A stretch of DNA of 64,000 bases, taken from contig NC_133650.1 in the NCBI RefSeq assembly GCF_009905375.1, positions 299,025,957 through 299,089,956 on the forward strand, given 5' to 3'. Origin of the DNA: Apium graveolens. Its lineage: Eukaryota > Streptophyta > Magnoliopsida > Apiales > Apiaceae. Below are positions 36,464 to 50,800 of the stretch, piece after piece. Every line of letters begins with the position of its first letter. Position 1 is the first letter of the stretch. The notes below the pieces were generated by a model. It saw nothing but the letters and a program-made list of their open reading frames with translations, had not been told where the DNA came from and made no database searches. The translations under genes were made by a program, and so were the position numbers.

Positions 36464-38380
36464 TTGTTTATGTTGTATAATTTGTATTTAATGAATGAAT
36501 ATAAATAGGGTAGTCAGTATGTTTACAAATAAAAAGTTAAAAAATAACATTTATGTTGAATACAGAGTTAACCAAAAATTTTGAATTTTATTTAAATAAA
36601 TTATATGTACTGGTTTATATTATTACCGAGTTCACTACTAACCTACAATTAACTTACCCAATTTAAAAAGATAAAAAAGACATAATTGAAGTCAGGATGA
36701 CTTGCAATCATAATATACAATAATGTAAATTTACACTATTGTTAATATAAAAGTTGATTTTAATGAAAAATGTTAGTTTTTGAAATTCAACGTATGTATG
36801 CATGGAAAAATATTAGTTTTTTATTTACACTACGGTTACCAAAGTAACATTAAGTTATATGTGTGTGTTTCAGCATGTAAATTGTCGTATGTTACAATTC
36901 TTAGTAAATTACAATGGTTTCAATTATTTATATGTTAAATATTTGATTTATGTACATTTTTAATCACTATTAACATCTAGTGAGATAAATGATTAGTTAA
37001 ATAATATGCATTTATAATTATTCAAAAATTAAAATAATGTAATAATTAAATTCCAATAATTTATATATGGTATTCATATTATCACTAACAAACAATCTAT
37101 ATCTGGTTTTTATGCAACTGAGTATCAATCATGGTTGTAACATAAAAATAAATTATATATTATAAAGACTTATTATTGATATTCATGATTTTTTTCAAGG
37201 ATTCGAAGGAAAAAATATAATTATATCGTTATTTAAACCGTTTTTAAGTTCATTTCATTACTACTCTAATATTTTTTCCTATAATAATTTGATAACATTG
37301 TATACTATTCTCCTAAAATTAAATATTTTTTACTTTGATAAAATTTTATAAATATCAGTTGAACTGGTTAATTCATTTAGATTATTGAACAATATATATT
37401 TTTTCTTTAAATAGTATAAAATACATTGAATCAAATGTTACAATATAGTATAGATATAACTTTTTTTTGAATAATTCAAAATATAAAAATAATTCAAAAT
37501 ATTTGTACAATATTATCTTAATCAATGAATATTATTTATCTAGAAGAATTCTTTTTAAAAAGCTAGTTTTTTTAAAGTGAAAAATAAAAAATAAATCGAT
37601 TTAATATATCATCGTAGTTTTAAAAAATCTCGTGAGATCTCATATCAAATTTTGAATATGTTTAAAATCGGGACAAGTTCCAAGTAGTAATTTTTAATAT
37701 AAATAATCAATTGACTTGATCTTATAAACACCTCAAACGCATTAATTTATTTTAACATAAGATATTTAAAAAATTCACATTATTGATAAGATATTATCGC
37801 CGAACTTGTAATTTAAATTTACTAAACATGGAAAGTGACGATCTTTTTCGGCCGAGTCATGTAGTCAAATTTCGAGTATTTTTTAAAGAATGAGCCAAGT
37901 TCTAATTTCAAATTGGAATAAAATAAAATGTTTTAACTCATTATAATTCGAACTCATCTAAATATGTAATACCATTATAGATTATTTATATGTAAGCGAT
38001 TCTATTTTCAATATTTTCTTTAAAAATTATATATGTACATTTTAATAACTTTTATAATAATAAAATATGTTAAAAATATATGAGATACATTTTTAAACTA
38101 AAAAAAGATTAATAAATAAGATAATAATTCATTTATGTACTATGTCTAATTTTGTATTCGGAATTTAATTTTTTAAAATTAACTGTACAAATATTAAAGT
38201 AACTATCTTTTTTTTGCGGAATTCAAGTAACTATTTTTAAAGTTAAATAAAATATTCATTTAGCACACTTACATATTATGTATATGATAAAAAATACACG
38301 TGACATTATGGTGTAGTGGTATGGGGTTGTATAGCTCACTAATTATCCCCTTGTTCTCCTTTTATATATAGAAGAGAAGA
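36217..38380 (-). mobile_element. Non-autonomous Helitron (minus orientation)
   Basis: 3' end on the minus strand: perfect 9-bp hairpin AACCCGTGC-CTC-GCACGGGTT, then ATTATGCTAG followed by T. A candidate 5' end reads TCTTCTCTTCTATATATAA preceded by A at 38381. About 2.16 kb, no coding capacity. The 3' end is solid, the 5' end less so. A (TA)15 tract is at 36430-36461. Confidence 0.5.
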
Positions 38381-39198
38381 TTAGACATATGTCTTTCTCT
38401 CCATAAAAATTGTTGCGTACATGGCAACCTTCTATTTGTTAAAAATAAAAACTATTTATCTCCTAATTCTCTATTCCCTTTAATTATCATCCACTAACTA
38501 ATTCTCTCTTCTCTTTAATTTTTTTTTACCCGATTATTCTCTCTCCTCTTCATTTTCTTTTTATGTGTTCCACTGATAGCCATACCTATCTTCGATTTTA
38601 ATTGTCTAATTTTTCTTCAATATCATTCATAAATATTTATTTAACCTATTTATAAAATAAACAATACGTCTAATAGACATATAAATTAATATTATCAAAT
38701 ATTAAATAATATAATTATGTACATCGTATACATAAACGTGTGATATGTCATCATTAATATATTCCATTCGTTTTTTTTTAGTTATCACATTTGTAAAAAT
38801 CACACATATTAAGAAATATTTAATTATTCACTTTGTTCCCATGTTTACCCCTAATTATTGTATTTAAGGATGATATATGTGCATCTACATTAAATATAGA
38901 ATCAATTATTGGAACTAGATATATAAAGATATAGATCGAAAAAACTCTATAAAGATGCATTGTAATGTAAAATGTGACAACTATTTAGGGACAAATTTAT
39001 TTTAAAAGTATGACAATTATTTAGGAATAGAGGAATTATTAAAAAATATGAATATTAATTTTTGAATATTATTTTTAATAAAAATATATATTATCTAATC
39101 AGGTATATGCCCGAGAATTAATCTAGTTGTAATACTTAAATAAAGTGTCAAAATAAAATAAAATTATGATTAACATCATTTTGTGTTGGAAAAAATGA
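38381..39198. other. AT-rich intergenic DNA
   Basis: No gene or confident element. A Helitron-like TCTAGT near 39116 lacks the needed hairpin. Confidence 0.4.
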
Positions 39199-39208
39199 GA
39201 TTTGAACT

Positions 39209-40437
39209 GGGTAAAATGACTATTTGGTCACTGTAGGCAGTAGTAACTTGCAACTGAGTTACCAAGTTAAAAAAGCTTTCAGTCAAATCATGAAGTATTT
39301 TAAAACTTACAAATTTATCATTGTTGTTAGTTCTGTTAAATTCCCTAACGGAAAAATGACGTGGCATACTCTCAATCTCATCTCAATTTTCAATTAGGTC
39401 ATTAACTTTATCTCAATTTTCAATTAGGTTATCAACTAAATTTGGTTTTAAAATATATTAAATTTATGTGTTTTTTATTATTAAGTCCCATTTTAAAAAC
39501 CATTTACAAATTTATCACATTTATAATATAATTTATAAACATATCTCATTTTCAATTTTTTTGAATTTTTTAACTTAATCATATATATGTATATTATTGG
39601 GGATATTTTAGTCCATTCAAGTAAACAAAAAATATGTATATTAATTATATATATATGAGTTATATAATAGTTAAAATTTAAATGTGGGACATATTTAAAC
39701 TTTCTAACTAAAATGGGACACATTTACAAAGTAACTTATTAATATTAGATATATTATACAAATTCCCTAAGTTTAAAATTGAACATCCTCATTTATTTCG
39801 TATACTTAGAAAAATATCACAACTTTCAGTTTAATTAATTTTTTTTCTGAATAGTTGCACTACACTTTAATTAAATTTAAATTTGCATAACCATTTAATT
39901 TATATTTTAAATTTTTTAGTTTTTTCTAAAATGTTACCCTTTCAATCCATATACTTATAATCGATACAAGTGAACAAATATTTAGATAATATGTTTATCC
40001 CAATAATTTTGTTTACTCCATTAATAGTGTTGATGTTTTTTGTGTAATTAAAATATAAATAAATTTAGAATTGATAAAATATTTAAAATATCTTATTTCT
40101 AAATTTAATATTTCTCGTACTTAAAATTGATATCACTAATGAATTTGAAAAAATTCGTTTGTTATATTTTCAATATTCAATTTTTTACCCGTAAGTGACT
40201 AAATCGAAAATTAACACATAGTTTAGTGATGAATTTGAAAATTTAAAGATGATGTTACACAATTTAACAGTCTCCGTTAAATGTCAACACATTTTTAACG
40301 GCGGTGTAAATATTCTGAACTTTAGTGATATGATTGCAAGTTAATTACAAGTTCATGATGCGATTGAGAACTTTTTTAACTTGGTGACTCACTTGCAAAT
40401 TACTAGTCATTACAGTTACCAAATAGTCATTTTAGCC
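39209..40437. mobile_element. Mutator-type MITE upstream of the FRIGIDA-like gene
   Basis: Terminal inverted repeats of about 100 bp begin GGGTAAAATGACTATTTGG (left) and GGCTAAAATGACTATTTGG (right, reverse complement). A 10-bp direct duplication GATTTGAACT is at 39199-39208 and 40438-40447. 1229 bp, no coding frame. The right end is 107 bp before the ATG of the FRIGIDA-like gene. Confidence 0.85.
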
Positions 40438-40544
40438 GATTTGAACTTGTGGAATTCGGGTCAGGCGGGTTTTGATGCATAACATACAATCACACATACA
40501 CAACAGATGAAATTAGGGCTCCGACAGAAGAAGAGAATCAAAAA

Positions 40545-42692
40545 ATGGGGACGACAATGAAAGCAATATCAGCAGCGATGAAGCTAATCGACGTGAAGAA
40601 ACAAAACCTAAAAAAAGCCTTCGAAGATTTACAATCACATTCCTCTTCTCTCTCCTCTTTCACTCTCACCTGGTCCCACATTGACTCTCACTTCACTTCT
40701 CTCCATTCCTCTCTTCAACACCAATTCCAATTCCTCCAAACCCTAGAATCACAATCCCCTTCAATTCCCCCAAATTCAACCCCTGCTCGTCCTCAGCTCA
40801 AATCACTTTGCCAGAACATGGACGCAATTGGCCTTAGAAGCTACATTATCAGTAACCCGAGAGACCGCGATTCCATTCGTCTTGAACTGGCCGATGCTTT
40901 TGCGTCTTGTCGTGATCCCGGTGCGCTTGTTCTCGACACGATGAGTGGGTTTAGTTCGACTAATGATGTTGAGTTGAGGCGTAGTTGTGTTATGTTTTTG
41001 GAGGAATTGATGGTACTTAAGACGGAGATTAAGGGCGAGGCGAGGGAGAAGGCGATGATTTTGGCGATTGATTGTAAAGAAATGCTTAGTGGTGTTACTA
41101 GTATTAATAATAATATTTTCGGTTTGCTTGGCTTTTTGCTGCTTGTTGCGGTTTATGGTTTGCGCCATGCTTTTAGTGTTGATGAGCTGATGGATTATGT
41201 TGTTGTTGTTGCTAAGAATAAGATTGCGGTTCAGTTGTGTCGGTTGCTCGATTTTGGTGATAATATTGCTGGTCAGTTGGATTTTACTTTTCCTCTTACC
41301 TTCTTTTGCAACTTTAATATTCTGTTTTTTATTTAAAAATACTGCTCATTATTGGATTCATACGGCTGTTATCACTTAGCTGCAATTTGCTTTACTACCA
41401 TCATTGATTAGTAATGCAGTATTGTATCGGATAGTTTTATGGTTGTAACTTGTTCCTTTAAAAACGATATTGATTGAATAAACACGAGTCAGGTGAATGT
41501 ACAAGTGAATGATAAAATATTAGAATCACATCAAATGATCCTTGGAATGAAATGGTGTTTTTTCTTTGTATATTTGGATTGCAGGTATTATTGAGAAACT
41601 CATCAGTAAAGGCAATCAATTAATTGCTGTGAAGTTTATATTTGAATTCGAGATGACTAAACAGTTTCCACCGGTACCTTTATTAGAGGAATATGCAAAG
41701 GAGTCCAAGTCTCTTGTTCAGAAAATTCGTATGAGTGGGGATGTAAATAGTCAGAAAATGGTAACCATCATTACAATTTCTTTGCGTGCGATTTAGTGTG
41801 TAAATCAAGTTTTCCCATGACTGATTTCTTTTGACCTATTATGCAGAGAGATGCCACTTTGAATGAACTGGATAAATTGAAATCTGTTGTCAAATGTGTA
41901 GAGGATTACAAGCTTGCTTCTGAGTTCCCAAAGCTTAATGTCCTCATGCAGCGCATTCGGAACCTAGAGAGAGAGAAATCAAACAGGAAACGTGCTGGAG
42001 CAGCCTCTGCTTCTGTCTTCGGAAAGCAACCAAAGCTACAGAAGAAAAACATTATGAATCATTCCCAAACAAGTGAACAAGCTGATCCAGTTACTGTTAC
42101 TAAAAGAGATAATATGTCTGAAAAGCAATTAAAGCTACAAAAGGAAACTGTAATTAATCATCTCCAACCAGCTGATCCAGCTAGTGTCACAACAAGAGAT
42201 ACTGCTAGTGTCACAACAAAGAATACTGCAAACTTAACAATCCCTGAAAATGTTGTTACTTCAGCTATCCCATCATATCAGCAAACTGCTACATATGCTG
42301 CAGCACCCATTGGGCCCTATGGAATGGCTACCTCTAATCCGGACACTCATCCATATGCTGCTGCACACATTGAGCCCTATGTAATGGCTAGCTCTAATCC
42401 TGAGACTCATTTATATGCTGCTGCACACATTGAGCCTTATGCAATGACCAGCACTTATAATGGAAATCCAGCTTTCTATCCATCAGGATCACAAATACCA
42501 GGTGAAACATTTGAAATGAGCCTATATGAGCAGTCAGGGCCTCCTATGGGTTTCAATGGCAACATACCCGCTACTAGTTCAGGTCTCTACCCTCCAGTAT
42601 CGCAGATGCCATCTGGTTATAATGTTGGAAACACTGCTTATGGTGGATATGGTTGGGCACCTGAATACCATCCGTCTTACTACCCTCAGTAG
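40545..42692 (+). CDS. FRL: FRIGIDA-like protein
   Basis: Exons 40545-41271, 41585-41760 and 41847-42692 join in phase to 582 codons. The N-terminal helix (KKQNLKKAFEDLQSH, FTLTWSHIDSHF) and the central block (LCQNMDAIGLRSYI, RDPGALVLDTMSGF, LEELMVLKTEIKGEAREKA) match the FRIGIDA family, closest in my recall to FRL1-type proteins. These nuclear proteins support FLC-type chromatin activation and flowering-time control. The C-terminal part is Tyr/Pro/Ala-rich and contains three tandem 20-residue units (DNA units of 60 bp from 42293, 42353 and 42413; core YAAAHIEPY), seen in some family members as a disordered tail. No internal stop, so it appears intact. A MITE ends just upstream and may have changed its promoter or 5' UTR. 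Confidence 0.88.
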
Positions 42693-44194
42693 TAATCTGC
42701 AGTATTTAAAGTTTTAGCTGTTAGATATGTTTCACTACAATGTGAGGATCTTCTTCTCAGATCACCTGCACATTTTAATTGAATACAGTGTCTGAATATG
42801 TTATACAAACAATGTTGGAGGCGTCTATCCTATATGAGCCAGGAAGTTGGTTGGAATGTTTTAGTACTATGGAAGCGGACAAGGGTCCAGAAACAATTTC
42901 ACCTTTTCTCCCTAGTGAACGGCGCAATGATTGCATTGTACTTCCTTTTTTGAAAAGCAATCCGATCAGCTCATGGCTGTTGCTTTAATATCTTAAATGA
43001 GAATTTGTACTTTTGAACTCCAACAGTATCCAAATTTCAAACCATATATCCTACTTTTCTGATACTTTGGCTGGAAGGAATATATTTGCCAGGAATGTTA
43101 TTATCTTCTTTAGTGGCATAATACATATTAACTGTACCTATTAGAAGGATAGCATATGCCCGGAAATGAAATGCAGTCATTATGGAAGGGGGATGCTATC
43201 GCCTAATCAACCTTTTTTACCATTATGATAAGATAGATTACATTAGTAGTAATTATGATGACATTTTTGGTGCATGTAGTTGATTGTAGTTATGTGTTGC
43301 CAGTGACAAATTACAATATTTCAGGGTACAACACCACTCACACCACAAACCCCTCTGCAGCAAGGTGTTTGCAACTGGTAGAAGCACCAGCTTGAGTATT
43401 ATCCCTTCAGAATATGAAATTTCCAATTTCTGCACCCTCACTTGATCATCTATCTGCCGGTTTACCCTAATAAACTCAACATACAATTTTAGAGTTACTT
43501 GCATATGTAAGTTTCTTCCTTATTTCCTACTCTGTCTATTCTTTTGTTGGTTTTACAAACACCAATTTATGTACAACTTATGGTCTGGTTTTGAGAGCAA
43601 ATATTGCTTGATCCGTTTGACATCAATATCTATGAAGTATCAGTAGCTATGACCATATGACTTGTCACTTGTACGATTCCTGTTTTCTGGATTTTTCATT
43701 CTTCTGCCTTGGCCCTTGGTTTTTCTGGGCGATTTAAGGCATTTCGATTGGTCATGACTCGTGAAAACTTTATATAGTTGTGGTGTGGGTTCTTTAAGTA
43801 CTGTTCCTCTCCCAATCAGTTCTCTAATGCTCTTTTTTAGTTTAAGAACAAACTATATATTGTTATTACTTGATAATGCATGTAACTAATCTAGTCAGCT
43901 CAGAATCAACAGTGTACACATGGCTATTGCTGTACCTGCGTAATTGATTTCTATACCAGAAGATTTAAACTAATATCAGACCACACAAATTAATTAATTC
44001 AAATGTATTGACTTTGTAAGAATCTGGGTACAAGCAAAAGGAGGTGGAAGAGACAATTGACAAACAGTACCAGTTGACAGTATACTCTGATAGCAAGTTC
44101 AAAGAGATTAACAACAGGATACGATATCTCACAAATAACAAGTCAATTCATCATTGTTCCATCCCATGAACAAGGCTTAGAGAGTCTTCAGGAA
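42693..44194. other. 3' flanks between convergent FRIGIDA-like and HMA genes
   Basis: No further gene recognised; short open frames here have no family features. Confidence 0.5.
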
Positions 44195-44755
44195 TTAAGC
44201 TTCTTTCACAGGATCCTCCAATATTATCTCCTGAACAAGCTCCAAGCTCGCGTACCCCAGTTTCTTTCTCATTGAGCTTGTCAAACCCGCTGCATCAACC
44301 CCATCTCCGATCACAACTACTTGGTCTTTCTTTTCCCCTTCCAATGCCACTGATATCACACCTGCGCTATGCATAACACATGACACCAGAGAACGATTAA
44401 GAACTACGTACTTAATTGAAGTAAACACTTCAATCTTTGCATCAAACTCGCTTTCAATTCTGATAGAGAAGCATAGACATGAATACATGGATGTACCTGA
44501 TTCCATGGCAGCCATTGCCAGTGCCTTGGACCTACATTTCTTGCAGTGTGAACGTACCTTAATAACGATCTTTTGCTGCATAGTTATATCAAAGTTCAAA
44601 CCATGTCAAAATCATATTAAAGCTATATTGGACTAAACTTATCATATGCATGCAATTATTTTATGAATCAAATGTAGTGTACAGTTCATTCATGCAGCAA
44701 TTATTATGATTTATAATTGATAACTAAGCAGAACAATAGAATCATTTACCTCCAT
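44195..44755 (-). CDS. Small heavy-metal-associated (HMA) domain protein
   Basis: Minus-strand exons 44755-44750 (ATGGAG only), 44575-44497 and 44361-44195 give 83 residues. The sequence is a single HMA fold: QKIVIKVRSHCKKCRSKAL with the CxxC metal site, then GVISVALEGEKKDQVVVIG and LTSSMRKKLGYASLELVQEI. Related plant proteins (HIPP/ATX1-like, also the class copied as integrated baits in some NLRs) bind copper or zinc or act as adaptors. There is no C-terminal CaaX box, so it should not be isoprenylated. The six-base first coding exon is inferred from family structure; ATG at 44581 in the intron 1 end is the alternative start. Confidence 0.82.
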
Positions 44756-46778
44756 ATTGGACTAAACAAAGAACTCAATTTCAAAACTAGCAATATTGAA
44801 GCCCTGCAATCTTTATAGGCACTGGCTTGTGTATATATAGACAATTAGATACAAACTAAACTTCTCTCGCATTGCATATTTTAAACTAGGAAGTACTCCC
44901 TCTCTCACATTGTATCGCTGGACGTTGACTTCATTGCTTGAAGCAATCTTAAATGTGGAGCTCTTCTGAAAAAGTAAGCTCCAAGACTTCACGCCTATTA
45001 GTCTTCGTAAAAACAATATTTATTTAGAATACGAACGTGTTCACTAATAGGGGGTCGGTTTACTAGAACCAACCTACGTGTGTTTGTGTGGTTCATGTGC
45101 GCAATGGCGTGATTTCTAAAGAGAATATTTAAAAGTACTCGTAACATACTAACATGCGATCTACATATTATCCGGTGTTAATATAAAATTGTAAGTGATA
45201 TAGTGATATCTCTTCGGTAAAAACAAGGCATGTCAGCACCAGCCTTCACGTGGTACTATTCCAAAACTGTATTAACTAAATTACAATAGAAGACACAAGA
45301 TCAAGTCGTGATTGATCCGGCTAGGACGAGCCGAGCCAGGCTTATACCAGACAATGAAGAAAGTCAAAACTACTCCCTCCCTTTCCTATACTGACTCTCT
45401 CCCTTTCCTATATTGACTTTTTGTACTGTTTATATTAAACGATTGACTACTAATTTATGTCTAATCTATAAAATCAAATATAGTCATGAGTGATATTGTT
45501 AGATCCGTATTTATGGGTACTTTAATAAAATGAAGTTTTAATATTTAAAACTAATATAAAATTAAAGATATTAACAATAAAAAGTGTATATTGACAAACG
45601 TGTTCAACACAAAGAGGAAACGTTTAGACGAAGAGAGTATGATTGTAATTAATTTTCCGAGGATTGGAAGCTCCGGTCCCTACTTAAGTCATTGTCGGAG
45701 AGTATTTTTTTTAACTAATTGATTACACACCGACTTCCGTAAGGTATAAAATGCAGGCACAAACTTGGAAAAAAAATATAACATTCATATTTTTCTCTAC
45801 TAGTTTTAACTGACCGAAAATAATGTATCATAACATATTTGTTAATATTGAAGTTAAATATTTATCAGTGAAATACACTAGACGATTATTATAAATCTAA
45901 GAAAATGAATCAACTAATACAATAAATGATTTATCGATTGTGTCCAATTTGAGAGAGCCCGAAAGAAAATCAGGAGAATTTGTTTTTAGTTAATTGTCAA
46001 TGCACATAGTTAATTTGTAAATTGCAAATCTTATTTTATTAAATTACTCTTATGAACTTTTTTTTAAAAGAAATGAATTATGATAACTTACTATTTTCTT
46101 AAATAACTATTATAATAACATATTATTCTGTATATAATAATAAACAACTTACTAATTTATCAACATATTATGAACAATTTAGAATTATTACAAATGGAAA
46201 CATAAACATACGATATATACTTAATTTTTTTTTAAATAGTGGGGGACAATTGTCACCCGGCTTACATTCTAAAACTGCCTCCGATTATACAAACATTTTG
46301 TTAAGAAGTTGCATTTTGTTTGAACCGGATAAAAACTGGGTCGGATTAGAAATTGACTGGCTAGTCATTGGCTAATCCATTAAATTCAAATTTGACCATT
46401 TACAAGGAAAACCTTTTTTTTTACGTATAACAATTTCAAAGTCTAATTAATTATTGTAAATTATAATAGATAAATATTTATTATTCAATAAATTATATAA
46501 CTAATGATTTAAAAATTTATTCAAAATTTAAAAATTGTTCCTAAAGACAAGATCATCAATATTTTTTTGAAGTAAAACACATTATAAACATTAAGGATTG
46601 TTTTTATATAACTAATAGCCTCTTTATCAAACGGTATTTTTCCTTGTGTCTATACAAAATATCAGAAATCCAAATTTCATTTAAAATAAGATTGGTGGTT
46701 TATTTTTTAAAAAGAAAAATACTTTATATAAATTTAAGAAAGTGTATTGATTTTTCCATACTAAAACACCCTCGCAGT
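44756..46778. other. Intergenic DNA between HMA gene and hAT-type MITE
   Basis: AT-rich; contains a Stowaway-like MITE (45373-45637). No gene recognised. Confidence 0.5.
45373..45637. mobile_element. Stowaway-like MITE
   Basis: Begins CTCCCTCCCTTTCC after TA and ends GACGAAGAGAG before TA; about 265 bp. Ends are imperfect inverted relatives of the Stowaway terminus. An internal near-copy of the left end (CTCTCCCTTTCCTATA) lies about 25 bp in. Confidence 0.45.
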
Positions 46779-47474
46779 TAGGGTTGCACAAAGGTTAAAA
46801 ACTGGACCGGACCGACCCAGAACGGACCGAAAACCGGATTTTTTCAGAACTAAGGATCGAGAACCGGATGGATTTTATCCGGTCTTGGGACCGGACCGGA
46901 AAAACCCACTTTGGACCGGAACCGGAACAGTTTGGACTGGTATAATTAATATTCATAAAAAAATTATTTATATAATTTTATTTTAATTTTTCTTTCAAAT
47001 TTATAGACATTAAAAAGTTTGTTAGTTGGTACGTATAAAAATGTAAAAGTAAGTACATATCTTATTATTTTAAAAGTAAATATTAATTTTTAAGTGTATG
47101 AATATTAATATTTTATCACATAAAATACGAAATTTAGTAATTTAAAGTGTAATATCGATCTATTTTATTATATTAATTTATTATCTATTAATTTGGATCA
47201 ATAAAATATGAGATGGGTGAATGTTTAATATTTATATATGATCTTATAAGACATAAAGTAAAGATAAAATAATTATATATATGAATTCAGGTTCTATCAA
47301 GTCTCGACCGGATTTTTTCGGATCTTGGACCGGACCACACCGAAAATCGAATTTTTTTAATTATAAGAACCGGGGACCGGACCGGATATGTTCGGTCCGG
47401 TACGGGTCTTGAACCAGTAAACTCGGTCCGGGTTACAGTTCGAGACCGGTATTACCGGTATTCTGGGCGCCCTA
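46779..47474. mobile_element. hAT-type MITE rich in GGACCGG
   Basis: Ends TAGGGTTGCA and, reverse complement of the right end, TAGGGCGCCC. 8-bp flanks CTCGCAGT and CTCACAGT (46771-46778, 47475-47482) differ at one base. Internal CCGGACCGG-rich sequence near both ends is typical of short hAT derivatives in dicots. 696 bp, no coding frame. Confidence 0.6.
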
Positions 47475-47897
47475 CTCACAGTTTTTATACTGTTCGACAC
47501 AAGTACACGTGTCAGAAGAACAGAAAATTAGCCTCAATCTCATTTTTCACAAACACTAACATTCGGGCCCATTTTTCATACTAGTTCACACAATCAAACA
47601 TAAAAAAAGTACAATCACGATCACATTCAAGAAAATTCCCTGGTGGGCCTACTGACATAATGTAGGGCCCACAAACCGAGGTTTTGTAACTTACATATGT
47701 TGTCGCTCCCTTGACATTACCCCCTCTCCCAATGTTGATCCTTGTCACAACAAAAATGAGGGCACCGAATTTCATTCTCTTCTCATTTTCTCGCACATAA
47801 ACCCTACACTAATCACACCTTTAATTTCCATTAAATAAATTTTACAAATTCGATATTCACACAAATAAAAACAGTAATCACAGCTTTAATTTCCGAA

Positions 47898-50800
47898 ATG
47901 AAGTCGTCTTTACAGAAGATTAAGAAACTTGCACTTGGCAAAAGCGAAACCAGGGACGAAATATTTCACCACTCTTTTGCTCCATTAGATGCTGAGCTGG
48001 CTCAGGTTGCTAAGGTATATTCTGCTACTTATCTTTTATTTTTGTTTATAAATATTTCAACACTGTTTTGTGTTTTAATTTTGTTATCTTTACGTTTGAA
48101 TACGATTATGATTTGGAATTATGTGTGGTAGGGTTTTCGGTTTGGTTTTAATGTGTTTGAATGAACTGTAGGCTGTTTCGAGAAACAATTCAGGTTGAAT
48201 TTAGATGTCAGTTGTAATAATTTCGAAGAATATGCTGCTGGATTATGTTAAACTGTCTATGTGAATCACGTTAGTAGTCGGTGTAGCTCGAGTGACTGTA
48301 TAACGTTTGAGTTACTCGGTTAGGCTTTGTAGTATATGAGCATTAGTTGATGCATCTTGTGAATATTATAAAGATTACTACAAATTTAATGAGAACTATT
48401 GATTTTGGAGAATAAGGAAAATTATAGTTGATGTGCAAAATGCTAATAACACCTCGTGTGACTAATTATAGTTGTGCTTTTTACTCTTGTACCTTGTCGT
48501 CATGTTGCTAGATATATCGTAATATACGTAAGCATAGTGGTATGTTAAAAGAATAATAGAATACAAGTTTGTTGCCTGCTCTGTTAGAAACTGGGAACTA
48601 GAATACGTAATCCAAGCATGTAAAGACCAACTTGGCATTTTTAAGTTAATATACCTAGTTCCTATTTTCTTTAAAATTCTATCTTAGCAGATTATGAGTG
48701 TACCTCATTTACTAATTTGGAGTGTTTTTGTATGACGGGTATATTGGCAAAGAATGGAAGAATAATTAAGGCAAATAAATCAACAATCTATACTGTCAAC
48801 TATTTTTTTAGGTATTATATTATTTGACTGTATAGTTTGACATAACTCACAAGGGCATAGCCAGACTTTAACCAAATTAATACCTTAAGTACGCTCCTTT
48901 CAATCTCCATTTTCCAGAATCAATATTCTTAGAATTTAGTCCACTGACCTTTTTATTCATAAGAGTCTCACCGAAAGGACCATAATTTTGATTTTTGAAT
49001 AAGATGCATTTACACGAACTCTATAAACTAAACTACTAATACATCACAAGAATATCTGATAATGTAGTGTTTTCTAATGTTCATTTAGTACAAAGCCTTC
49101 CGATAATGTAGTGTTTTCTACAGTAACTCGAATGTACAGTGATTTTAGCTATATTGAGTACTATTATTCGAGTAGAATTATTTGCAGATTTTTTACATAT
49201 TCATTGCTCTCAAATTATTACAAGTCACGTCTAGATTGTTTCTCGAGGCGAGCCTACAGTTACTGGATCTAGAACTAGGTTAGGATGAGGTTGAAAATTG
49301 AGTAGAATTTGAGATAAAAGGTATCTGATCGTGATTGGTCACTACAACCTAATACATATCTACTACAATACTTCAACAATCATTAACTGTAACTAGACTA
49401 GTCACAACTGAATTTTTCGTATTAAAGATTAGAAATTATTTATGATCAATTTGCTTATTCTTCGCATTAGTCAAATCATCAGGCCAAAGCCATTCTTTAT
49501 TTCTTTGTACAATTTCATATACGTAGATACAATAGTGAAATTAAACCAAGATAACTGGGGGTTCTTTTAAATAAGATATCTCGTTATTATTGTTGATGGT
49601 GTTCATATATTATGGACAATGTTCATTTTAGGTACATCTTGTTGTTCCTTGTGTCCAGATTGGAAATTTTCAGATCTGGAATCTTAGCTAATAACATATA
49701 TGGTTTTGAGACTAGGCAACAGCGATTTCAAATGATTAATGAGTGATTGTGTTCCCGTCTCTCATAATGAAATAGATGATGTAAAGGTTGTCTTATAAAG
49801 CCTAAACCTTGGCAACTACATAAAAATCGAATATTTTCATTAATACTAATAAATTTATATGACACCTCAAAGGTGCAATACTTGGCAACTACAAAGAATA
49901 TTATTTTCTTTAATATACAAATAACAGATAAATACATTTGTTTCGGTAAATAAAATAAATATAATAATAACCCCTAGAATTTTATATGATATTAATTAAA
50001 AAGTCATTAAAAATGTGTACATTCAGGTTATAAGCCCAAGTGTTTGTGGGTCATAGTCCATTAGGCTAATTTGTTAGGACTCGAGTCCTATTCAAGGCAT
50101 TTGATTCCCTGTTGGTGTGCTTAAGATCTGAATTATTCAATATGAATTACTCTATAATGGTTGAGATCAAATAATTTTCTCTTCTGATGTCGAGAAACCC
50201 TAGGGGTAGTAGTTGGTTTCCGTTTTAGTCACATAAAGCTATAGCATTACTTGTTTTCATCATTAATTCACAATCATTGCTTTTTAACTAATTCCGTCCT
50301 ACATCGCTTATGTTCTTTCCTGTCATGGTTTATACTCTTTGGATGGTCACTTACTCATTACTATATATTTATTTTCCATTTTGGCAGGATATCCAAGAGA
50401 TGAGACGTTTGTATGACGATTTAATAACTGCAGCTGCGGGAACAGCTAACAGTGCATATGGTATTACTAATCTACCAACTGTAATCTTATGTATATGTTT
50501 TAAGTGGAACACAACTATTTTTATGTCATCTTTACATAAAATGTACAAGAGTTTAGATCACTATGAATAGATTATTCATTTCTTAGTTTATAAAGGTTTG
50601 ATATCATGGTCAGATTAAGTAAATGTTCCCTTTCAAAGCCACAAGGGAACTATTGCAAAAGGTTCATATTTCATACACAACAACAATGAGGTTTTTTTTC
50701 ATTTTTTGGTATGTATTTGTATTTTTTCATAGTTACTCAAAAAGTGTTCAATTAAATTGGGAAGAGGATAGTTGTTGGCTATTTTAATAATGCATTTGAT

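Noticed and set aside
39090..39120. Third Helitron 3' end at TCTAGT
   Set aside because: No hairpin precedes it, unlike the other Helitron ends here.
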